From: JALSHZ01 sp964614535
GTDB lineage: Bacteria; Pseudomonadota; Gammaproteobacteria; UWMA-0217
Assembly (NCBI GenBank): GCA_964614535.1
Contig: CAZTOZ010000004.1
Location: 1 to 18,863, forward strand
DNA: 18,863 nt
Reading direction: 5' to 3'
Shown here: positions 7,075 to 13,318 of the stretch, one piece after another
Layout of the letters: each line of letters begins with the position of its first letter
Position numbering within the stretch: position 1 is the first letter of the stretch
The notes under the pieces: generated by a model
Seen by the model: only the letters and a program-made list of their open reading frames with translations
Databases searched by the model: none
What the model was told of the DNA's origin: nothing
Translations under genes and position numbers: made by a program

Positions 7075-8661
7075 CTATTGCAGCGTCGGGACGGCCGGCG
7101 TCGCCAACCGCCGCTCCAGTCTCAGCAGGGTGCGGATACCGGCCTTGCCATCGACCGTCAACCCGGCGTCGTGCTGAAAAGCACGGATCGCCGTCTCCAC
7201 TCCCCGGTCGGTGGGGTAGCCCGCCGAGGCCAGCCGCCGGCGCAGCCAGTCGATGTCGTCCCGGGGGCTGCCCGCGTGAATCAGAATGCCACCCGATGGT
7301 GGCGGCCGCCACAAGATCAGGAACCGGTCCGGCCAGCGCCGTTCGAGCTCGTTCCGGTCGACGGTCTCGTCGTCATCGCCGTCGGTCAGCCGAAAACGCC
7401 CCCCCGCCAGCGAGGCGATGAGCCACTGCCGGGGCGGCGGGCCGGCTTGCTCGATCACCGCTGGCCGGTCGATGGCGATGAGATCGTCGATATCGCCGCC
7501 GAGGTAGAGGCATTGCCACCCCTGTGTGCTGGCCTGGTCGCAGGCGGGGGCAGGATCGGCGGGATCGAGGGTGAGCCCCCACCGTCGCAGCAGACTGGCG
7601 ATGGGCGAGGCCACCGGTGTTTCGATGCGGGGCGTGATCTCGGGCTTGTCGCTCTCCTCGCTCGATGCCTTTTCCAGTGCCCGCGTGTAGTCGTCGGCAG
7701 CGGGCGCCGCCGTGGTGGCCACCGATGGTGACACGGTTGCGCCGCCATCGGCGGGCGGTGTGGCGTGGCCGGCGTAACGCCAGGCGAGCAGCGGCAGCAG
7801 TAACGCCAGCGTGGCCGCCGCCGGCCAGTACCAGCGCCGGCGCGGTGTCGTACTGGCGCCGTGGGCGACCTCGGCCGCGGCATGGCGCAGCAGCGCACCA
7901 TCGACGAGATCCCGTTGCCGCGCATAGGCGCCGGTCAGCGCCCGGTCGGCGATGAGGTTGATCTTGCGCGGAATGCCACCGGAGAACCGGTGCAGCCGTT
8001 TCAGCGCCGCCGGGGTGAAGAGCGCGCGGGTCACCCCGGCCACTTCGAGCCGGTGGCGCACGTAGGCGGCCGTCTCCGCCGCGCTCATCGGCTGCAGGTG
8101 GTAGCGGGCGGTGACGCGCTGGGCGAGTTGGCGCAGTTCCGGCCGGGCGAGCATCTGCCGCAGCTCCGGCTGGCCGATGAGGATGATCTTCAGCAGCTTC
8201 TTGGTGCCGGTCTCCAGGTTGGTCAGCAGGCGAATCTGTTCCAGCGTGTCGAAACCGAGGTTCTGCGCCTCGTCGATGACCAGGATCGCTTGCTCGTTGT
8301 CGGCGTTGCGGGCCAGCAGCCAGTGGTTGAGCGCATCCACCAGATCCTTGATGCCGGGGTCGTCCGGGTAGCCGATGCCGAACTCGTCGCAGGCGGAGGC
8401 CAGCAGCTCCAGCGGCGATTGCATCGGGTTGAGGATCAGTGCGAAGCGGCTGCCGGCGACCCCTTCCTCCAGCATCGAGCGGCACAGCGTGGTCTTGCCC
8501 GCGCCCACCTCGCCGGTGAGGACGATGAAGCTGCTGCTCTCGTCGGTGGAGAACAGCAGATGCGCCAGCGCCTCCCGATGCTGCTCGCTCATATAGAGGA
8601 AACGCGGGTCGGGGGTGATGTTGAACGGTTTCTCGGTCAGTCCGAAATAGCGCAGGTACAT
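7075..8661 (-). CDS. gspA: General secretion pathway ATPase GspA (ExeA-like)
   Basis: An inner-membrane ATPase that with GspB supports secretin insertion for type II secretion. The 528-residue protein begins MYLRYFGLTEKPFNITPDP, the classic ExeA start. It has Walker A GEVGAGKTT (51-59 region), Walker B ILVIDEAQ (126-133), the sensor stretch IPRKINLIADRAL (230-242) and one membrane helix (about 277-295). The periplasmic part holds a degenerate C39-peptidase-like region (about 355-455) and a C-terminal peptidoglycan-binding domain (about 465-518, with AIRAFQHDAGLTVDGKAG). The frame is open to 8838, but the first 59 residues lack homology and overlap ung, so the ATG at 8661 is used. It is the first gene of the operon. 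Confidence 0.9.
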   Translation of the reverse strand: MYLRYFGLTEKPFNITPDPRFLYMSEQHREALAHLLFSTDESSSFIVLTGEVGAGKTTLCRSMLEEGVAGSRFALILNPMQSPLELLASACDEFGIGYPDDPGIKDLVDALNHWLLARNADNEQAILVIDEAQNLGFDTLEQIRLLTNLETGTKKLLKIILIGQPELRQMLARPELRQLAQRVTARYHLQPMSAAETAAYVRHRLEVAGVTRALFTPAALKRLHRFSGGIPRKINLIADRALTGAYARQRDLVDGALLRHAAAEVAHGASTTPRRRWYWPAAATLALLLPLLAWRYAGHATPPADGGATVSPSVATTAAPAADDYTRALEKASSEESDKPEITPRIETPVASPIASLLRRWGLTLDPADPAPACDQASTQGWQCLYLGGDIDDLIAIDRPAVIEQAGPPPRQWLIASLAGGRFRLTDGDDDETVDRNELERRWPDRFLILWRPPPSGGILIHAGSPRDDIDWLRRRLASAGYPTDRGVETAIRAFQHDAGLTVDGKAGIRTLLRLERRLATPAVPTLQ

Positions 8662-8816
8662 GAAGGGCCAATCCGTCTGTAGCCCGCCCATCTTACCAGC
8701 GATGGTTTTTCGGTTGCGTGTCGCCCGCCCCGCGCCCGGCCCGGAAGGGCGGGGCCGCGAAAAGTCGTGGGACGGATCTATAATGCGCCTTCGATTCCAC
8801 CGCCCGAAGGATGGCC
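8662..8816. promoter_or_regulatory. Divergent intergenic region gspA/ung with a -10 for ung
   Basis: This 155-base gap separates gspA (minus) from ung (plus) and must hold both promoters. A perfect TATAAT is present at 8779-8784 on the plus strand, about 33 bases before the ung start, but the expected -35 position is poor (CGCGAA). On the minus strand the best -10-like string for gspA is TAAGAT, also without a good -35. A G+C-rich stretch at about 8724-8757 could form small hairpins. Confidence 0.4.
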
Positions 8817-9524
8817 ATGACGACGATCGAAGCGGCACTGCCGCCGGACAGTGACTGGCACGACGCGCTCGCTGCCGAGTTCGACAGCGACTATCTGCGC
8901 CGGCTGGCGGCCTTTCTGGCGGCGGAGGAGGCGGCCGGCAAGGTGATCTTCCCGCCCCGCGACGAGCGTCTGCGGGCGCTCGATGCCACGCCGCTGGCCA
9001 CGGTGCGCGTGGTCGTCATCGGTCAGGACCCCTATCCGACGCCAGGCCACGCCCACGGCCTGAGCTTTTCGGTGCGGCCCGACGTGCGGCCGCTGCCGAA
9101 GTCTCTCGGCAACATCTTCCGCGAGCTGCGGGACGACCTGGGCATCGACAACCACTGTGGCTCGCTGCTGCCGTGGGCGCGGCAGGGAGTGTTGTTGCTC
9201 AATGCCGTGCTGACGGTGGAGCAGGGGCGTGCCGGCAGCCACCGCAATCTGGGGTGGGAACGCTTCACCGACCGCATCATCGCCGCGGTGAACGCGCGGC
9301 CCGAGCCGGCCGTTTTTCTGCTCTGGGGCGCCTACGCGCAGAAGAAGGGGCGGGTGATCGACCGCGGGCGCCACGCCGTCATCGAGTCGCCGCATCCGTC
9401 GCCGCTGTCGGCCTATCGCGGCTTTTTTGGCAGCCGGCCCTTTTCGCGCGTCAATGCCAGCCTGCGGGCGTTTGGCCATGATGAAATCGACTGGCGAACC
9501 GAAAACTGTACTATCCTCGGATAG
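8817..9524 (+). CDS. ung: Uracil-DNA glycosylase (family 1)
   Basis: Removes uracil from DNA in base-excision repair. The 235-residue protein has the family-1 motifs: the catalytic water-activating loop VIGQDPYPTPGHAHGLSFSV near residue 62, LLLNAVLTVE, and the minor-groove intercalation loop ESPHPSPLSAYRGFFGSRPF. The length is normal. Two in-frame ATGs occur, at 8811 and 8817. I prefer the second because GAAGG lies 6 bases upstream of it but only 2 bases from the first. A TATAAT box lies upstream at 8779-8784. It is the first plus-strand gene and is divergent from gspA. Confidence 0.95.
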   Translation: MTTIEAALPPDSDWHDALAAEFDSDYLRRLAAFLAAEEAAGKVIFPPRDERLRALDATPLATVRVVVIGQDPYPTPGHAHGLSFSVRPDVRPLPKSLGNIFRELRDDLGIDNHCGSLLPWARQGVLLLNAVLTVEQGRAGSHRNLGWERFTDRIIAAVNARPEPAVFLLWGAYAQKKGRVIDRGRHAVIESPHPSPLSAYRGFFGSRPFSRVNASLRAFGHDEIDWRTENCTILG

Positions 9525-9552
9525 GCACCGAGCAAGTGTGGAGCGTACTGCC

Positions 9553-10008
9553 GTGATCGGAGATCGCGAGGTGAAAGGCGAAGGCGGTGGCCGTCAGGCC
9601 ATCCAGCGCAAGATCGATGAGCTGCGCCGTGACTATGCAGCCTGGCACGAGGAACACGGGCGCTGGCTGGAGGAGCTGAAGCAGTGGCGGCGGGATCAGG
9701 ACCGTCTGGAGGCGCTGCTGTACAAGCTGGAGCACATCCTCGACGAGGAGGCGCGTGAGTTCGAAGTGTTGATGGAGAGCATCGAGAACCACGAAAAGCT
9801 GCTCAACGCCAACGAGCGGACGCTGGAGTTCTACCTCGAATCCGACCGGCTCGAGCCCGGCACGTTCGACCACATCGTCGAGGCGCACGACAAGCAGAAA
9901 CGATGGGAGGAGAAGCTTGGCCGCCTGCATGACCGGTTGCAGAACCTGCATCTGTCCATCATGGAGGAGTTGCATGCCGTCCTGAAGAGCCGTCCGCGTC
10001 GGCCATGA
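9553..10008 (+). CDS. Hypothetical coiled-coil protein
   Basis: About 151 residues, not recognised as a known family. It is almost entirely helical and highly charged, with heptad-like stretches (IQRKIDELRRDYAAW, then LEELKQWRRDQDRLEALLYK, then KQKRWEEKLGRLHDRLQNL). This suggests an antiparallel helical bundle or coiled-coil dimer. It has no signal peptide, membrane helix or Cys. The start is uncertain: no ATG fits well. GTG at 9553 has GGAG about 9 bases upstream, and GTG at 9571 has GGAG 8 bases upstream; earlier in-frame ATGs (9478, 9481) lie inside ung without a ribosome site. It follows ung by 28 bases and could share its transcript. Confidence 0.7.
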   Translation: MIGDREVKGEGGGRQAIQRKIDELRRDYAAWHEEHGRWLEELKQWRRDQDRLEALLYKLEHILDEEAREFEVLMESIENHEKLLNANERTLEFYLESDRLEPGTFDHIVEAHDKQKRWEEKLGRLHDRLQNLHLSIMEELHAVLKSRPRRP

Positions 10009-10059
10009 GCTTGCCATTTGTCATTCAGCCCGGGGATCGGGCGACATAGAATTTCCGCC

Positions 10060-10728
10060 ATGGATATCCCCGCGGGTCTCGTCTCCTGGAGCTGGCTCAG
10101 CGTCAGCTGGGTGCTGTATGCCGTGCTGACGGCAGCGGCGCTGCTGCGCGCGCCCTGGCACAAGCTGCTGGAGCGGGATTCGGCCAACGTCTATTTCGGT
10201 GCCATCGTCGTTCTGCTGGCGTTCTGGCATCTCAAGGCCGGGGTGGCGCCGGGGCAGGCGTTCCACTTTCTCGGCGCCAGCGCCGCGGCGCTGATGTTCG
10301 GCTGGGAGTTCGCCTTTCTGGCGGTGCAGGTGTTGGTGCTGGCGACGACGCTGGATGGCCGTGGCGGCTGGGAGACCTTCGCCCTCAACGTGCTGATCAT
10401 GGGCGCGATCCCGACGCTGGTGACGCACAATCTGCGCCGCTTCGCCCAGTGGGCGCTGCCCCACAATCTCTTTATCTACATCTTCCTCAACTGTTTCTTT
10501 GCGGCATCGCTGGGCGTGCTGCTGGCGGGGATCACCGCCTATACCATCCTCGCCACCAGCGGTGCCTACACGGTGGCGGAGCTGAACCAGCACTATCTGC
10601 CGTTCTTGCTGCTGCTGGCGTTGCCGGAGGGGACGCTCAACGGCATTGCGATGACGGTGATGATCGTCTTCAAGCCGGCCTGGGTGGCTACCTTCAGCGA
10701 CGCGATGTATCTGTCCAAACGCAATTGA
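10060..10728 (+). CDS. Energy-coupling-factor CbiM-like membrane permease (orphan)
   Basis: A 222-residue, mostly hydrophobic protein with about six to seven membrane helices. It matches the CbiM/NikM-like group by FHFLGASAAALMFGWEF (68-84) and LLALPEGTLNGIAM (185-198). Family members bind Co2+ or Ni2+ and need CbiN/Q/O partners. In CbiM/NikM proteins the N-terminus is MHI.., where His2 is a metal ligand; here it reads MDIPAGLVSW, so that ligand is missing. No CbiQ, CbiO or CbiN gene is nearby. The ATG at 10060 was chosen because it reproduces the family N-terminus; an earlier TTG (10018) adds 14 residues without similarity. The substrate is unknown. Confidence 0.72.
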   Translation: MDIPAGLVSWSWLSVSWVLYAVLTAAALLRAPWHKLLERDSANVYFGAIVVLLAFWHLKAGVAPGQAFHFLGASAAALMFGWEFAFLAVQVLVLATTLDGRGGWETFALNVLIMGAIPTLVTHNLRRFAQWALPHNLFIYIFLNCFFAASLGVLLAGITAYTILATSGAYTVAELNQHYLPFLLLLALPEGTLNGIAMTVMIVFKPAWVATFSDAMYLSKRN

Positions 10729-10759
10729 TCGACCGCTCGCCCCGCGACAAGTAGTAAAC

Positions 10760-10799
10760 TGTCGTCACAGCGATACCAGCCCGAGCCGAGGTGACGACA
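10760..10799 (+). promoter_or_regulatory. Inverted repeat covering the ribosome site of the PLP enzyme gene
   Basis: TGTCGTCAC (10760-10768) is the exact reverse complement of GTGACGACA (10791-10799), 9 bp with a 22-base loop. The right arm overlaps the GAGGTG Shine-Dalgarno (10788-10793) and the A of the ATG at 10799. If transcription starts upstream, the hairpin would hide the start. A TAAACT -10-like string at 10755-10760 has no good -35, and if it is used the left arm would be only partly transcribed, making an operator more likely. Confidence 0.35.
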
Positions 10800-12025
10800 T
10801 GAAAGGCTTTACTTCCACGATTCTCCACAGCGATCTGCGCCGGCCGATCGAGCACGGCTCGCTGCACAAACCGGTGCATACCTCGGTGGCCTTCGGCTAC
10901 GACAATGCCCGCGAGATTGCCGAGGTCTTCCAGGGCAAGAGGAAGGGCTACTCCTACGCCCGCCAGATCAACCCCACGGTGGCGGCGCTGGAGGAGAAGA
11001 TCACGTTGATGGAGGCGGGGCTGGCCACCGCCTGCTTCGCCACCGGGATGGCGGCCATCGCGGCGGTGATGTTCGCGTTGCTGCGTCAGGGCGACCATCT
11101 GGTGTCGAGCCGGTTTCTGTTCGGCAATACCAACAGCCTGTTCAATACACTCACCAACATGGGCATCGAGGTGAGCTTCGTCGATGCCACCGACGCCGAC
11201 GAGGTGGCGGCGGCGATCCGCCCGGAGACGAGGATGGTCTTCGTCGAGACCATTGCCAACCCTTGCACCCAGGTCAGTGATCTCGAGGGCATCGGTCGCC
11301 TCTGTGAGGAACGCGGCCTGCTCTATGTGGTGGACAACACCATGACTTCGCCGTGGCTGTTCCGTCCGGTGACGGTCGGCGCCGGGCTGGTGATCAACTC
11401 ACTCACCAAATTCATCGCCGGGCATGGCGACGTGCTCGGCGGCGCGGTGACCGAGACGGGGCGTTTCGACTGGTCTCGCTACCCCAACATCTATGACGTC
11501 TACAAGAAGGGCGAGCCGTCCGGCTGGGGGCTGCTGCAGATCAAGAAAAAGGGGCTGCGCGACACCGGCGGCACGTTGAGCGCAATGGCGGCCCACCAGA
11601 TTGCCATCGGTGCCGAGACGCTGGCGCTGCGGCTGGATCGCTCGTCGTCCAATGCGCAGACGCTGGCGGCGTTCTTCGCCCACCATCCGGCCATCGAGCG
11701 GGTGTTCTATCCCGGTCTGCCTGTGCACCCAGAGCATGAACGGGCACGGGCCCTGTTCCGCTCCTTCGGCTCGCTGATGAGCATCGAGCTGAAGGAAGGT
11801 ATCGACTGTTTCGAGGTGCTCGACGCGCTGCGGCTGCCGATCGTCTCCAGCAACCTTGGCGACAACCGCACCCTGGCGATTCCGGTGGCGCAGACCATCT
11901 ATTTCGAGATGGGACCGGAACGGCGGGCGTCGATGGGCATCAGCGATGGCATGATCCGGCTGTCGATCGGTATCGAGGATATCGACGACCTGCTGGATGA
12001 CTTCCGTCACGGCCTGCCGGCGTAG
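10799..12025 (+). CDS. Cystathionine gamma-synthase family PLP enzyme
   Basis: A 408-residue fold-type-I PLP enzyme of the Cys/Met metabolism family (cystathionine gamma-synthase, cystathionine lyase, methionine gamma-lyase, O-acylhomoserine sulfhydrylase). The PLP-binding Lys is probably Lys204 in INSLTKFIAGHGDVLGG. Asp179 in VVDNTMTSP pairs with the pyridine nitrogen. The YSYARQINPT stretch (51-60) corresponds to the Tyr-x-Arg phosphate-binding motif of the neighbouring subunit. ATGMAAIAAV (81-90) is the cofactor-loop region. The exact reaction cannot be assigned from sequence. GAGGTG lies 6 bases before the ATG. There is no met or cys gene next to it, so context gives no help. Confidence 0.85.
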   Translation: MKGFTSTILHSDLRRPIEHGSLHKPVHTSVAFGYDNAREIAEVFQGKRKGYSYARQINPTVAALEEKITLMEAGLATACFATGMAAIAAVMFALLRQGDHLVSSRFLFGNTNSLFNTLTNMGIEVSFVDATDADEVAAAIRPETRMVFVETIANPCTQVSDLEGIGRLCEERGLLYVVDNTMTSPWLFRPVTVGAGLVINSLTKFIAGHGDVLGGAVTETGRFDWSRYPNIYDVYKKGEPSGWGLLQIKKKGLRDTGGTLSAMAAHQIAIGAETLALRLDRSSSNAQTLAAFFAHHPAIERVFYPGLPVHPEHERARALFRSFGSLMSIELKEGIDCFEVLDALRLPIVSSNLGDNRTLAIPVAQTIYFEMGPERRASMGISDGMIRLSIGIEDIDDLLDDFRHGLPA

Positions 12026-12153
12026 GCCGGCCCGCTCGCCGCTGCCGGCGGTGCATCGGCGCGCGGCGTCGAAAGGGGAGGGTGCTGGTGGTGAGGGCCT
12101 CTGCCGGGTCGGCGGCAATGGTTTGCCGGCCGAGTGATTCTGTGGTTCCGAAT

Positions 12154-12196
12154 CGCGGACGAGTGGTCCGCGGCAGTCTGTAAACTGATGTAAACT
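12154..12196 (+). promoter_or_regulatory. Dyad plus 10-base direct repeats before the small genes
   Basis: CGCGGAC (12154-12160) and GTCCGCG (12166-12172) form a perfect 7-bp inverted repeat around GAGTG. Just downstream, TAAACTGATG and TAAACTGTGG (12181-12200) repeat with a 10-base period, giving two -10-like TAAACT boxes. Neither has a recognisable -35 at 16-18 bases. The layout suggests a regulated promoter for the small genes starting at 12232. Confidence 0.4.
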
Positions 12197-12231
12197 GTGG
12201 GGCACCGCACAGGACGCAGGGGGCAGACACC

Positions 12232-12306
12232 ATGACGGGCATCATCTACTACCTTCAGAGGAAAAAGGCGGCTCGCCGCGCCCGGCTCAGGAGCGTATCG
12301 GCATGA
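12232..12306 (+). CDS. Small basic peptide, 24 residues
   Basis: The predicted peptide is MTGIIYYLQRKKAARRARLR followed by SVSA. It has a short hydrophobic start and a strongly basic Arg/Lys middle. I do not recognise it. Support is indirect: AGGGGG lies 8 bases before the ATG, and its TGA overlaps the ATG of the next small gene (ATGA at 12303-12306), the usual sign of coupled translation. A leader peptide that controls the next gene is an alternative. It is too short for routine gene calling. Confidence 0.45.
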   Translation: MTGIIYYLQRKKAARRARLRSVSA

Positions 12307-12467
12307 GGGCGTCCATCGTCGTCGCCGCCATCATCGGCTACGTGGTGGGGTACAACTGCTACCTCCACGTCTGGAAGCAGGATCTCACCGCCAGCGTGAT
12401 CATCGCCGTGGCCAGCTTCGCGGGCTTTCTCACCTGGTTTTCCCGGATCGACCGGGCCCGGCCGTAA
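12303..12467 (+). CDS. Small membrane protein, 54 residues, two predicted helices
   Basis: This 54-residue protein begins MRASIVVAAIIGYVVGYNCY and ends SRIDRARP. Helix one is about residues 4-22 and helix two about 30-47 (ASVIIAVASFAGFLTWF), joined by a short HVWKQD loop, with basic residues at both ends (a hairpin topology). AGGAG lies 9 bases before the ATG, and the start overlaps the stop of the 24-residue gene. A small terminator-like hairpin follows 10 bases after the stop. I do not recognise a family. Small two-helix proteins can be regulators of membrane transporters, and an RND operon begins about 120 bases downstream, but a link is only inference. Confidence 0.55.
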   Translation: MRASIVVAAIIGYVVGYNCYLHVWKQDLTASVIIAVASFAGFLTWFSRIDRARP

Positions 12468-12477
12468 CAAGCCAGAC

Positions 12478-12496
12478 AAGCCGTCCAGGGCTTTTT
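12478..12496 (+). terminator. Weak intrinsic terminator after the small genes
   Basis: AAGCC (12478-12482) and GGCTT (12489-12493) form a 5-bp stem with a 6-base loop, and the T-run CTTTTT extends through 12496. It lies 10 bases after the stop of the 54-residue gene. The stem is short, so efficiency may be low. Confidence 0.4.
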
Positions 12497-12581
12497 CGGT
12501 GACGTTTGCGAGCGGGGCCGTGCGTTGTTCCGTTATCGCCACCGAGCGATCATTCCCGCCTGAGACCCGGTAGCGAACGTT

Positions 12582-12610
12582 TTGACATACCAACCGGTAT
12601 GCACTATAAC
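12582..12610 (+). promoter_or_regulatory. Near-consensus sigma70 promoter of the tetR-RND operon
   Basis: TTGACA (12582-12587) matches the -35 consensus exactly and TATAAC (12605-12610) is one base off TATAAT, with a 17-base spacer. This is the best promoter in the window. The start site is expected near 12617, between two palindromic operators. It would drive tetR, the RND gene and probably the genes after it, with repression as the control. Confidence 0.85.
12586..12601. promoter_or_regulatory. TetR operator 1 (in the promoter spacer)
   Basis: CATACC-AACC-GGTATG is a perfect inverted repeat with 6-bp arms and a 4-base centre, overlapping the end of the -35 and filling most of the spacer. 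It shares the CATACC/GGTATG half-sites with operator 2, whose centre is 27 bases downstream. Such sites directly before a tetR gene are typical of autorepression. Confidence 0.8.
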
Positions 12611-12630
12611 GCCATACCGACCGGTATGGC
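12611..12630. promoter_or_regulatory. TetR operator 2 (at the transcription start)
   Basis: GCCATACC-GACC-GGTATGGC is a perfect inverted repeat with 8-bp arms and a 4-base centre, covering the expected start of transcription just after the -10 box. Its longer arms suggest it may be the stronger site. Together with operator 1 it would block RNA polymerase binding. Confidence 0.8.
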
Positions 12631-12646
12631 TGGCTACGGATCAAAC

Positions 12647-13318
12647 GTGGATCTGCAAAAGAAAACGAACCAACCTTTCTGGCGCGTCTGGGCCTGCGCC
12701 CGCGGTACCAGACCCAGGGAGGAGACGCGGCAGCGGTTGCTGGAGGCGGCGTTCGAGGAGATCCACCGTTACGGCTTCCAGGCGGCCAGCATCAGCCGGA
12801 TTCTCAGGCATACCGGCGTCACCAAGGGCGCGCTCTACCACCACTTCCCCAGCAAGAAGGCGCTCGGCTACGCGGTGCTCGACGAGCTGATCCGCGACCG
12901 CATGCGCGAGTTCTGGATCGAACCGCTGCATCGGGGCGATCCGATCGATGTGATGATCCAAACCATTACCGAAGCGGGCCGGGAGATGACGCTGGACGAC
13001 ATCCGCCTTGGCTGTCCGTTGGCCAATCTCTCCCAGGAGATGTCGCCGGTGGATGAAGGGTTCCGCGAACGGATCGAGGCCATCTATGCCGAGTGGCGGC
13101 AGGGGTTGTCCGAGGCGTTGCGCCGGGGACAGGCGGCCGGGCAGGTGCGCGCGGACGTGGATACCGATGCCACGGCGGTGCTGGTGGTGGCGAGTCTGGA
13201 GGGGTGTCTGGCCTCCGCCAAGAATGCCCAGCGCCATGAACTGTTGATCCAGTGTGGGGGCGCCCTGATCCGGTTTCTCGATGGCCTGCGAGCGCGGCGA
13301 ACGGAGAACGAGAGATGA
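12647..13318 (+). CDS. TetR family transcriptional repressor
   Basis: A 223-residue regulator. The N-terminal DNA-binding domain has the TetR pattern TRQRLLEAAFEEIHRYGFQA, then ISRILRHTGVTKGALYHHFPSK with the recognition helix and the conserved YHHF. The C-terminal ligand domain contains RLGCPLANLSQEMSPVDEGF, and VLVVASLEGCLASAKNAQ near the dimer interface. It is expected to repress its own operon through the two palindromes upstream and be released by an unknown, probably hydrophobic, ligand. The GTG at 12647 is preferred since the predicted transcript starts near 12617 and GGA lies about 8 bases upstream; the ATG at 12626 would leave only about 9 bases of leader. Its stop overlaps the RND start (ATGA). 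Confidence 0.88.
   Translation: MDLQKKTNQPFWRVWACARGTRPREETRQRLLEAAFEEIHRYGFQAASISRILRHTGVTKGALYHHFPSKKALGYAVLDELIRDRMREFWIEPLHRGDPIDVMIQTITEAGREMTLDDIRLGCPLANLSQEMSPVDEGFRERIEAIYAEWRQGLSEALRRGQAAGQVRADVDTDATAVLVVASLEGCLASAKNAQRHELLIQCGGALIRFLDGLRARRTENER

Noticed and set aside
6398..7312. Upstream extension of the sprT frame through gspB
   Set aside because: Residues before the ATG at 6397 have no SprT similarity and are low-complexity; gspB in another frame is well supported.
7373..8671. 432-codon minus-strand frame overlapping gspA
   Set aside because: A frame-shifted shadow of gspA: Arg/Pro/Ala-rich and lacking the ATPase motifs seen in the true frame.
12026..12153. Intrinsic terminator after the PLP enzyme gene
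   Set aside because: Several G+C-rich short stems are possible but none is followed by a T-run, so none can be called.
12626..12646. ATG at 12626 as the tetR start
   Set aside because: It lies inside operator 2, about 9 bases from the predicted transcript start, with no ribosome site. GTG at 12647 fits better, though this is not certain.
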